Shown piece after piece: positions 22,808 through 33,613 of a DNA stretch of 64,000 bases. The notes under the pieces were generated by a model. That model saw only the letters and a list, made by a program, of their open reading frames with translations. It searched no databases and was not told the DNA's origin. The DNA comes from Trissonchulus latispiculum. Taxonomy: Eukaryota; Nematoda; Enoplea; Enoplida; Ironidae. The first letter of the stretch is position 1. Each line of letters opens with the position of its first letter. Position numbers and translations under genes: made by a program. The DNA lies in the NCBI GenBank assembly GCA_030248195.1, contig JASAND010000819.1, positions 1-64,000 on the forward strand, given 5' to 3'.

Positions 22808-24925
22808 TTAATATGTTTATAATATTTATAACTTTATATTTTGTCAATTTGAACGCGCGCAATCTATCAACAATCAGTCGTTAAAACAAAAGCACCGGAC
22901 AGCATCATTGAGTCTGCATATATCTTGAGAGACAGTAATAAAAAACTAGAATGCAATAGGGACTTGGACATCTTCACAAGTCAAAATCATTATAAAATCT
23001 ACTAAATCCCGGCAGATTACAGATTGTAGGATGCATTTCAGAATGCAAATGGCAGACCTATCTGCAATCTGCATATTACAATAGTAATATTACATAGTAC
23101 AAATTGTTTACAATAAGCTGCCAACAGAGTCATTTCGAGTGTATTGGAATGGAAAAACCTGGCTTGTTGAGCGGTAAAGGCTACATTTTTGGTGAAAAAG
23201 GTGCATAACATTTAGTATCAAGCAGTTTGCATCCTTTCTGGCTTGAAATGTACATAGGAAAATGTAAGGCGTAGAAATGGTACATAGGTTGTTAGAGGTA
23301 GGAGGGTATTCTGTATAACGAGGGAGGGAGGGAATGGAATTTTGTGAAATCCATCGAACACTCTCTCCTTCTACCTCTTTCTTTGCCATTAGACTAAGGA
23401 GATTCATATTTGCCATATTAATATTAATGATTCAAGGGCTTCTTCGGAGACAGCAAACCTGAAAGTGAGATTCCTCTGGCTGGAAAATGTGATGGAAACA
23501 AGAAAATCCTATCACTGAAACCAGGAGGGCGGAATGTTGTTTTGCATTACTTAATTCCATGTTATAGGTTTGGAAAATAACAATTATTGACTAGAGAAAA
23601 ACAGTTTGCAAGCTTACAGGTCTGGGATTTCTGTATGGTGAGGGTTATTTTCTAGTGATCTTCGCAAAAATCTCTTAGCATAAAGCACCTATTTACAAAA
23701 AGTCCTCCTTCGCTTTGTACTTAAAAGAATCTGTTGGCTTTTTACAAAATTTCTAAAACTCCCAGTCCAAACTAGGCTAGAACAAAGCTTTGTTCAACAA
23801 CCAATCATAGTCTAATGAATGGTCGAAATTTTTTATTATATTCCGTTCTTTCTTGTTTCGCTAACTGTCAACTAATATTATTTTTCTACTTTTCTCAGCT
23901 AATGAAAAGTGCACTGACAAGTTTACGTTTTTCAGTTGCTTTATATTTTTCATTGAAGCCCACCTAATGAGGTTCGACGATTAGTGTTTTATTAAATGAC
24001 ACCCTGCTTAAAGACTTAATCATAAACAATAAAACTGTGATGATCAGGAAAATGCAAAATACTGTAATACTATGAAAATGATGCCTAAACCACATTTAGA
24101 TGTCTTTGAGATTAATTTAAATAGTTGATTTGATACTAAATTGGATTTCTTCATTTAGTTTAGTTTTCAGTATTAGAATTTAGTATATTTCAAAACGCAA
24201 ATGGCAGTTATGAACTGTTTTAATTAATCACTATATTTAAGTGTGAAACGAACAGAAAACCTATTGCCTGAACATTTACATGAACTTTCTGGAAGCTGGA
24301 TATAGGTTTAATGGAAACAACTATAGCTATGATTGCAGGACCAATGTTTGAAGCTTAGACTTCTACCACAAACCTCATTAGTACTCAGTATGAACTTCAA
24401 CAGTATCCTGTGTTACGGTTTTCTTTACTTCATTAAAAGTGACGTCACTCGGAAGTCAAGTAACGGGGTTAACCTATTGCGTATGTCTGTTGACGACATA
24501 AATTAGAACTCCAGAAAAGCAATGCTTCTTGAAATGTTTCAATGCTTACGTAAGAAAACTCAGAGTGCCAAAGTCTTTGTTTCCCAATGCTTCGAAAATG
24601 GAGATTCGAAGTTTTCAGAACTTCTTATGTTTTTCAACAACCGCACAGAGTGCTCTGAATGTAAGTGGATCTAGAACGAATGCAAGACTTGAGTTGTCTT
24701 CCGGCATGTGTTGGAACCATAATGCCAACAAAAGCCTACTTCTTCAGTATTAGCAGAGGGCCAACGCCAAACGTTAGTCCATTACGGTGTTGGTAACAGT
24801 GTTGGGTGAAGCTCAGTCAGTCATTAACGTTCGCCAATTCAGTAGAGCTTCGAAAGGTTGAAATCAGCATTAAGAAGTCTCGTTCCGAATTGGTAGAGAT
24901 TTCTTGTCTGCAAAATCTGATCTTT

Positions 24926-25055
24926 ATCTTAAACTGATTTCTTACCTCCAATCTGTAGTTTTCATTACTCATTGGGATATCCATTCATTCATCCATTCAT
25001 CTTAAACTGATTTCTTACCTCCAATCTGTAGTTTTCATTACTCACTTGGATATCC
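24926..25055 (+). repeat. Tandem duplication, 57-bp unit
   Basis: 24926-24982 and 24999-25055 are nearly identical (each starts ATCTTAAACTGATTTC and ends GGATATCC), separated by 16 bases of ATTCATTC-type repeats. The high identity suggests a recent slippage duplication. Confidence 0.85.
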
Positions 25056-25456
25056 AAAGAAAAAAGTGACAAATACTGGAATACCCCAAAAAACTTAAAT
25101 TCCTAAAAGGAAACCTTTTTGTTCCAGAAATTAAGTCGAGTTAAGCTTAATGCTTAGTCTAATTCTAGCTAACTACTAGGGAACCATCCCTATCACCGTA
25201 CACGGATGTCTAATCGTGGAGAAGTTGTACACGATTTCTTGAAAACCAAGCAAGCTCAGCTCAAATGAAGCGTTGAAAGGAACCGTTCACACTCACGACT
25301 AATGAATTATGGAAGGGTTTTCATCAAAGAAATAGCTGAATTGACAGACTCACAAATTATGGATGAAACACTTTTAACACTTCACTTCAGCTGACAGACC
25401 AGATATAAATATAGAAGATTTAAGTATAGCAAACTAGCACAAGGGCACCTTGTTAG

Positions 25457-25632
25457 CAGTGTTGTCCAGACCGATTGGCATGCCGCCGCTAGCTTACAAC
25501 AGGCCGGCCGATTTAGTGCGGACAGGTCGGCCGGCCGGTTTAATGCGGACAGGCCGGTCGGCCGGAGAGATTTCGGACATCTCGCCGACCTGCCGGCCGA
25601 CCTCTGAAAAGTTGGCCCGGTGAACAACACTA
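25457..25632. mobile_element. Short GC-rich hAT-like MITE, 176 bp
   Basis: Ends CAGTGTTGTCC and (reverse complement) TAGTGTTGTTCAC form short inverted repeats. Flanking octamers CTTGTTAG (25449-25456) and CTTGATAC (25633-25640) match at 6 of 8, an eroded 8-bp duplication. The interior is CCGGCCGG-rich, reminiscent of the copies at 13425 and 47259 but with different units. Confidence 0.6.
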
Positions 25633-25640
25633 CTTGATAC

Positions 25641-28164
25641 TGATACGAAGCACTGGTAGGTAAAGGTGAAATCGGTAATATCCTCAGATGCCTTTCTGTT
25701 TTTCCGTTGATACCGGAAGGCGAAATAACCAGGATTTTTCAGCAAAATTTTTGCAGGATAAAAGCGCAACAACAATGTCGAAATGTTTAAATGAAAGTCT
25801 GTTTTAATGGTTTCCCGAAAGTTTCCCGAAATTAGAGATATCCACACCTGTTCAGCTCTTTTACAATGCCTTCCCAATAGATCAACTGTTTTTCATGTCG
25901 TCTCTCCACTTGGTCAACTGTTTTCAGGTTCGAGCTGTTTTTTCAGGGAAGGGGGCTTCTCTACATTAACTAAATATAAAACTTTAATTTTCAAAATTAA
26001 TGAACTTTAGTTAATTAATTTTACCGAACATAATTTTAAGTCTTGGCATAGAAAATACCAAATGAATGAGCGCATAAGTTTTGAATTAATATACAATTAA
26101 ACTTTTATTTAACTTATAGCTAGAATAAATTTCTCATTATTTGAACAAGTTTAAACACTTTTTGTATTCAATTGGTATTTTCCAGTCCAAACATTTTATG
26201 AAAGTTTAAATAAAATTATAAATTAATTAAAACTATTTGTAAAAGCTAAATCCTTATCTTAGATAATGAGCGCAGAGCGCGTAGCCATGCCATACTTCAT
26301 TTTTCTTCAAAGTCGGGCGCTCCCAATCACACCTTAGGCATGTCAACTGTTTGTAACCTATATCACCATGAGGACCTCCGTCCTCATTAACGAACCATGT
26401 ATCAAAATCAACTACCTACAACTATCAACCGTCAACCTCTACATGCAATTTCACCATTCGCAGGCATCACAAACGACATCCTCAAAGCGATAAGGACACG
26501 GCAAGGCGCCAAATGTGAAAGGTTGATATCAGGATTGAAAGATGTGACGAAAAGCGTTCAGAACGGGTGTTGAATAGCCGCGTTGTGGATCTTCAGCAGA
26601 ACGCCCTATCACTTAGCCAGGAGGCGATTTCACGCTGTGTTCAACCTTCCGGTGTTAACGTGAAACGCTGATATTTGATATCAATTAATAAATTTGAATA
26701 TATATTTAAGATAAGCTTATTCTGTACATGGTGTCGAAATACTGCACAACATTGAAAGACTACATCGGCTACTACCTGACACTGAATTTGATAAAGATAT
26801 TATTTCTGCTCCCCTCAAAATGGAAAAATAGAAGAACGAGCAATAGGGTTTCCTTTGTAGAACTAATTTTGCCACGTCATTAGCATCATCTCATGCAACT
26901 TGAACTGGCGCGTTCGTGCTGATTATGCACGGAAAATTAACAAAATCACACCTTGCCTTACAATTATTTTCTTGGATAGGTTCAGTCGAACTTTATCAAA
27001 AAGACTCTACAGATGTTATCATTAATGGTTGAATTGAGACAATTCTGACTTCGTTAGCAGAACAAAATCTAGACTAGACGTTTGAGAGTGGATCATTTTG
27101 ATTCATAAATCAGGGTATCCTGATCTACAGTTGCCGAAAAAAACGAGACGATCTCAACTATTGCTAATTTCGCGGAACTGTCACGGAACTGTCACGGAAC
27201 CAAAATTTACCTAGGATTCCTGAGAGCTCTTATTGGGTTTTCGGTAATTCAGCAAATAAAAATGATGATCCCTCAAAAAGTCTGATTTCTGACATTCTCG
27301 GATTATCAGACATTTTGGATTTTGGGGAAATTCAGAAAATAATGGTTGGAGTGAGAAACACGGAAACAAACCAGCTAGGGAATTACAGTAACACAGACTC
27401 AGATGTGTAGTGGTCAGAAATGGAAACTGGGTCATGGGTCGTTTGGGTCGTGGGTTGTTTGGGTCACTAGTTTTGGGAAACCTTTGGGTAAGGGTGGAAC
27501 TGTGTCCAAGCTTCTTATATGTATTTTATTTTGGGTCTGGGTCAGCAATTTTAGTGGGCTATTTTGAGTCTGGGTCACAGGGTTTTGTCAAATATTTAAA
27601 GTGTCAATTTTCGTGGTGGAAGTTTAGCCAGTTAAAGGTAAACCCTCCATTTCTGAAAATTTTTCCATCATATACAGAGAGCAATTTGTAACAAACAACG
27701 CTTAATAAACTAATCCAATAAACATCGCACTCTCAAAGCTTTCAGGAAACCTGTTAGTAGACTTTTCACCAAAGGACTTGGATACAAGCTTAAGAAGTCT
27801 GTTCTGTTTTGTACAAAAATGACACATTTTGAGCAATTAATCATAAAGACCTACATCTGAGCTAAAATTAGGGGACAGCTAACAGACATTCAGTTACGTC
27901 AAACACTGAATTCGAATTGGCTATAGACTACCATATTTTTAAGTTTAATGTGTGTAATTAACAAACAACTTTGATACTCTGCAAGCAGCATAAAGTGGCG
28001 AAATGACAATCTCTTGCACTCCTCTCCCCAAGCACTAATGTTAGAGGTTTTAGCCAATAGCTTTAACATTGTTCATGAGGTATACTGCTAACTAATGAAT
28101 TCAAAATGTTTTAAAAAAATAAAATAAAAATTTAAGATTCCCATTTTTGGTCACCTTTTAATTT
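25641..28164. other. Gene-free stretch
   Basis: No gene supported. Includes an 11-bp tandem CGGAACTGTCA repeated about 2.5 times near 27172-27200 and a G/T-rich segment with GGGTC repeats at 27425-27590, possibly another worn MITE. Confidence 0.4.
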
Positions 28165-28345
28165 ACGATTGAAATCAAAGAATTGGTCGAGCGTGGGATT
28201 GAACCACGGCCCTTCTGCTCCGGAGTCAGACAGGCAAGCAAACCACTACACCACAGAGCCATCCGCTGAACTACCACATCAGGCTTATCAATCTTTCCTA
28301 TGCCTGCTTCTCTTACACCTAAACCAAGACCAATAGGATCAAAAA
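28165..28345 (-). mobile_element. tRNA-derived SINE, copy 1
   Basis: On the minus strand a tRNA-like head has an A box TGGTGTAGTGG (28253-28243) and a B box GGTTCAATCCC (28205-28195), the internal RNA polymerase III promoter. Homology to the second copy at 44675-44830 extends through the head and about 85 bases upstream of it (GTGTAAGAGAAG, TGATGTGG). The 74-codon open frame over it is fortuitous. Confidence 0.75.
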
Positions 28346-28559
28346 CGTTTTCCCAGATGCTGAAAACCCTGAAAACTTGCATGAGGGGTTGCGCATAAGG
28401 GATTTTTGCTTCAGCTTTGCGAAACGGGATTTAGATTCGAGCTCAGCTAGCACTGCAGAGTCCTTATGTAAGATTTTAAATATATATTAATTTTCAAAAT
28501 TTTTAATTTTCAAGTTCATGGGTGTCTACGTAAGAAACAAGAGAACAAGAAATGAGAAA

Positions 28560-28632
28560 ATAAGAAATCTGGAATCGATTTGAGCCCACGACTTCAGGAT
28601 TAACGATCCGATCGCTCTGCCAAGAGAGCCAC
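28560..28632 (-). ncRNA. tRNA-like relic (tRNA pseudogene or SINE head)
   Basis: The minus strand reads GGCTCTCTTGGCAGAGCG, an anticodon-like GTT loop, then GTGGGCTCAAATC in the B-box position. Stems are imperfect, so it is not a functional tRNA; asparagine-like origin is only a guess. Confidence 0.35.
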
Positions 28633-28639
28633 CAAATAT

Positions 28640-29387
28640 TACAGTTTCATCAACCTGGAAGGAGTTTGTTTCCAAGCTGAAGTGACAATAAGTGCTGTGC
28701 TCGAAGGCATTTCAACTCTAGAGAGATAACTCGTCCTTAGAAAGCCTTCGAATTATTACGCGTTCCTTCCTCATTGTGTTTTCGTGTTTTCAGTTTACTA
28801 CAGTTCCTTCCCTGTACGAGTTTAGGATTCACCATAAATTCAACTTTTGAGCGGAGAAGAATACTGACAGTCGAATTTCACCCCGAAAAAACTAGGCTCA
28901 GAACGGTCATTAGCTGCATAATTGAGCCATTAGAAGTTAGCTAAGAAAACGAAAAAGAAAGACTGAATGAAATATGACTTAACCCTGCTGAAGAGTTGGG
29001 GAGATAATAGAAGTTGATAGTGTCACGCAACTTCAACAGAATTAGGGAAGAGGAGAGAGCAGAGATGAGAAAAAGGCAAAAAGGCTGTTTAATTCTTGAA
29101 GACATTTCCCCTTCAGTAGAGGACAGCTTGTAACACTGCTTCACAGAAAGATATGATTCAAGATAATTACACAGATTGACCCCTCAAAACCAAATCTTGA
29201 AACCATTTTTTCGCCAGCCTGCCAGCTGGAATCTCTTAGCTAAAATCGGTCTAGCACTAGCTGGCAAATGACCGCAACCGGTAAAAGGTTTCTGTCTCAC
29301 TGTTCTGTAGCTGATCATCTAGCTTTTGATCGGCACAGAACAGAAGAGCAAAATCCTCAAGTTCTGTTCAATTCATTGAGTTGTTAG
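28640..29387. other. Gene-free stretch
   Basis: Nothing recognised. Contains short G/A-rich runs near 28930-29060. Confidence 0.4.
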
Positions 29388-29395
29388 ATCCAAAC

Positions 29396-30282
29396 TACGG
29401 TTGTTTTGATTTTTGATTCGAATTGAATCAAAAGTGTTTTGATGCGACTTTTGATTTTTGATTAATCGAACTGAATCAAATCGTTTAATATTTTACAGCA
29501 AAAAATCGAACTGAATCAAATCTAACTGAATTTTCATAAGCGAAAATCGAACTGAATCAAATAAAAACCTTTGTCCATGAATCAGTAATTTTGATTTTGA
29601 TGCGATTTTGATTCACATTTTGATTCAGCAGAATATATGCTAAAAGCTTACACTTAGTCTCATATGCTCAAGAAAAAGCCTTTTCCCTACATGCGTCTTT
29701 TTTAGTATATACTGTTGAACCTATTATTATGTGCATTTAGGGTTGTTTGTGCTCTTCACTAGGGCAGTGCTCACGGCAGAGATAGCAGCAAAATCTTAAC
29801 GAGATTTTTTAGTTTGGAAGACTGTATTGGTAGGAATTTACTAGAATAGGTACGTTTATTGCTTTATGTAGTCTTTTGCGTTTCGAGAGACTGTTAGATC
29901 ATTTTTTTACATTAGCTCAAACTTTGATCAAGATTAGAATGCAAGGATTGCATTAAAGCAAAGAAGTCTAAATTATATTAAGAATCTCAACGGTAGCAAT
30001 GCACATTCAATATTATGAAGAACTAAAATGAATTAGGTTAGTTTATATTATGTAAAAGTTTCAAAAAAGCAAATTTGCAAAATCAAAAGTTGCATGAAAA
30101 TTCAGTTTTGGGGAAAACTGCATCAAAATCAAAACTCTTTCAAATTGAAAAAATCGAACTGAATCAAATCAATTCATTTTTCGGGTGCAAAAATCGAACT
30201 GAATCAAATCTGATAATTTTTCAGAGGCGAAAATCGAACTGAATCAAATCAAAACTTTTGAGGCCGCATCAATACAACCGTA
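29396..30282. mobile_element. hAT-type MITE, 887 bp
   Basis: A perfect 8-bp duplication ATCCAAAC flanks it (29388-29395 and 30283-30290). Ends TACGGTTGTTTTGAT and (reverse complement) TACGGTTGTATTGAT are inverted repeats. Subterminal zones (29400-29640 and 30110-30260) are packed with AATCGAACTGAATCAAAT and TTTTGATT units. The central part is unique. No transposase. Confidence 0.85.
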
Positions 30283-30290
30283 ATCCAAAC

Positions 30291-33200
30291 CTACTTGGCT
30301 GGATTTAGGCTCTATACGGTGGCTGGATTTAGGTATTATAAGGTTGGCCAGGGTGAGATTGTAATTTAACAAGATCACCCCTAAAAGGGGTAATATTCCG
30401 TTGTTGAGCCTTTTAGTTATATTAATTTAAAAATTTCCAGATTCAACTTATTAAGACTTTACTCGCATTACTAGCGTTGATTGCAACTTTGACTTGAAGA
30501 TAAAAGTGATATGAACGTTATTTACGTAACCAGAATCTGAGAAGCAAAATACTAAGCACGGAAACATCGTTCCATTGAAATCCCTTAAAACTTGATGTGT
30601 CAGAATGCAAATTTCTGGCCTAATGCCCAAGCAGACGTTATACCCCTCACTAACACGCTAGCTTCTTGTCCAACACGTGGAACGGAAGGCCAGTAACAGA
30701 AAATTAAAACACTGAAATTCAAATGTGGACTGATCTCCGGCTATTGTGGTGCCAGTCTTAGGTCTTAATCACTACGCTAGCCGTTATGTATTATTCAGGC
30801 ATATTAATTGAATCTCGTCTCGATTGTCCAAAAAGAATAGGCAGACTAAGATTAGGGATAAGTGTTATTTTTTGAGCATCGAACTTTGAGGAGGAGTTGC
30901 TAATAGACCGTTGCCAATCCAAATCTGATTTGATGCAATTTCAATTTGACATTGTCCTGCACAAGTTATGTATGAGTGAACCTTTACTAATCGATAACAG
31001 CTGCGGAGGATTCGAGAAACGAGTAATTTCAAAGCATTTATTTTCTAAAACTCATTGAAACTTGTGCAATAGGGTTTAGAGTAGTATACGTGAGGACAAT
31101 GGGGACCAGTTTTCAGGCTATTTTGGTAGGCAATCTTGGAGGAGATGGTTGCTACGGTTACGGTCAGTGAGAGACTTTTGCTAATCTTATGAATAACATA
31201 GAAACTGATAGCTTCCTGTTAAAACTTTTTGGAAGCTGCCAAACTTTTCCTCAAACATTTTCAAAACTTTCCCCCTGTAATGAAGTTAGTGAGATCTGAA
31301 TCTCGATCCTCTTGAAAACTAGATCACATGGAAGGTCAGCACGTCCACTTATCGAAGCAGACTTAAGCACCGGATCTCTGAAAGGTGGTGTTCCAAAATC
31401 AGAGATTCCCTGCGGCCAACCTTAGTAGGGGTCTTCTTTGTGAGTTCCTTTAGTGCACTGGATTCCAGCAGATCAGCAGGAGGGATCAGCACTTGCTTTG
31501 ACTTGATCGCTGGATTGATGATGAGTTTCCAATTCCTGACCAGAACTTACTTTGATTAGTCCTGATTCGATCCTTAGGCTGTGAGTTCCTTGTGTGGCTA
31601 TCGCGCCTGGCTTTCAGAGACTCTAAGTCTGACACACCAAAGATTTATTACGACTTGTACAGTTATGGTGGGTACACCTTTTAAACAGATTGACAAGTTA
31701 CAATACAGCAAGTGTTATTACTAGGGGTCGTTACAAGCTATGCAAAAAAGCTGTCTCTGTCTTAATCCGCTACTCGGCAATACAGGCCGTCTATGTACCT
31801 TCCAAAATTTACTGACTCCGATTAACTGACTGACTGACTGAAACGACTGATCCGGACTTCTGCGGTCCACCAATGAGCAACTAAATCCGACTATCTGAGA
31901 GACACACGACTGAGATCCACGGGCAGTTCAGATCTAGATAGAGCAGCGTAGCTTCGTCTCCGCACCTGAATCAAATGGGTTAAAACCCATTAGTACAAGG
32001 TTATTGTGCGGGAATCGAACCCAGCAACCATTACTCGTTCCTTTGCTTTCCAGGCCCAAAATGTGCATTTTGGGCCCCATTGAACTTGCGAATTAAAGAA
32101 ATGACTGAAAATAGTTGGTTATTGCCTCGTTGACAACGTTGACAACCCCGTTTCTGGTAACTTCTTGTCACCAAATGGGCCTTCCGGGCCATTGTTAGTT
32201 TGTATTTTCAGGACTTGGTTAAACTTGCCGTAATTTCTTGAATGGAGAAATGAGTCGTAAAGTTTCTACCTTTGGGCCCGGCTGGGCCAGATTGAACTTG
32301 TAGCTAGGCGAAACAGTCTTGAAAACGCGCAGAAAATGCGCTGTTTGCAACCCATATTCGGACTTCGTTTGCGTTTACCCTTTTCTTGCACAGACCGGCC
32401 TTCTAGGGCCATTCTGAAATGAAATGAACTGACTCTGACTGAACTTTGCATACTCTTCAGGGCAAACAATAATACTGGCCAGTATTAACGTTTTCCGACC
32501 TGTGTTCCGCCTGATTTTGTTGATTTGTCACGGGAAATGGGCTCATTTCCCGTGACCAATTAGTTAGGTCAAATATACATACGAAACTGGACATTTGTAG
32601 TGAATTTCTGATATTGGAAGATGGTCAATTGCTAAATACTCATAATGGTTACCTTAATTGGTGCCTACCTACCTACTTATGCTAATTAGCTAAAGCCTAC
32701 GTAATATTAAAGTTAACTTGAAACTACCTGGTGATTTAATGTAAAATCCCTATTAATTATTTATTTGCCTGATTGGGAATGAACTAATTAACTTAAAATA
32801 AAACTAACTGGCTGACTAATTGAGTCAGTTTTCGCATGTAATTAATTTTAGTCGGTTTATGCAAAAATGCAAAAACTCACTCACTCACTGTCTCAGCAGC
32901 CATTCTGTGCAGTCCCTACTTACCGACCTACCGAACTACTTCTACTTCTAAATCTACCTGCCACGTATCCTAGTGCCCTAACAGGGGACGTACCGAACCG
33001 CTATTCGATCCGGCGCTGGCAACCCCAGCAGCCAGCCGAGTGGAAGTCGCATGTACAACCACCCTTTCATACGAGCACATATCAGTACTCGTGCAAAATC
33101 AACATATAAATTAAGCAAAACTTTGATGAACACGAATTTGAACAGAAGTTACATATTCTTGTAGAGCTTGAAAAACTGGACATTTTTTACGCTTACAGTA

Positions 33201-33541
33201 CCAAAAATGTTCAGTAGTTAGTGAGAAAAACTTAATTGAAATTAATTAATACCTGCACAGATTGCGTTCTGCGCAGGCTTATTAACGTTAACTTGCTTGT
33301 GTTAATTAGTTAATGAAGAATAATTGGGCTAAAGGTTATATCATTTTGTAGAGTTTGGAGAGCTGAACATTTTCCTTTTTGAAACAGCTCAAACCGTCCA
33401 GGTGTTAACGAGAAAGTTACGATTAAAGTTTACCTTCACATATGCGTAATTTGTGCATGTAAAGTACTAGCTCAACTGCACATGTGCTGGGTTGCCAAGT
33501 TGCTTTCCTATATAGACTGGCTTGAACTCGTTCTAATCATA
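30291..33541. other. Gene-free stretch, transposon debris
   Basis: No gene supported. There is a tRNA-T-arm-like sequence on the minus strand at 32001-32030 (GGTTCGATTCCCG) and a worn tRNA-like stretch at 30730-30790. CTGACTGACTGACTGAA forms a short tandem near 31825. Confidence 0.4.
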
Positions 33542-33613
33542 ACCCGTGTAGCTCACTGGATGAGTACCGGACTTCTAATCCGGAGGACCTGAGTTCGAAT
33601 CTCAGCACGGGAT
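33542..33613 (+). tRNA. tRNA-Arg (anticodon TCT), intronless, possibly tRNA-derived repeat
   Basis: A full cloverleaf can be drawn: acceptor ACCCGTG/CACGGGA (only the outer A-A pair fails), D arm GCTC/GAGT with GG in the loop, anticodon stem CCGGA/TCCGG with loop CTTCTAA (anticodon TCT), variable region of 5, T arm CTGAG/CTCAG with loop TTCGAAT. A T4 terminator follows at 33620-33623. The sequence is not close to the usual animal cytosolic tRNA-Arg(UCU) as I know it, and the mismatched first pair leaves a pseudogene or SINE head possible. Confidence 0.65.

Larger units (their letters stand above)
15362..25448. other. Long gene-free stretch
   Basis: No protein gene supported over 10 kb; all open frames are short and unlike known families. 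Contains small duplicated segments (17677/19793, 18954/19157), microsatellites at 21668 and 22748, homopolymer C runs near 21060, a one-ended AAGGGCCTTTTC sequence near 20805 that may be a Harbinger-MITE relic, and a 57-bp tandem duplication near 24926. Confidence 0.5.

Noticed and set aside
32001..32030. LTR-retrotransposon primer-binding site complementary to a tRNA 3' end
   Set aside because: The tRNA-like match starts TTG rather than TGG, and I found no matching long terminal repeats or gag/pol frames nearby. A SINE relic is as likely.
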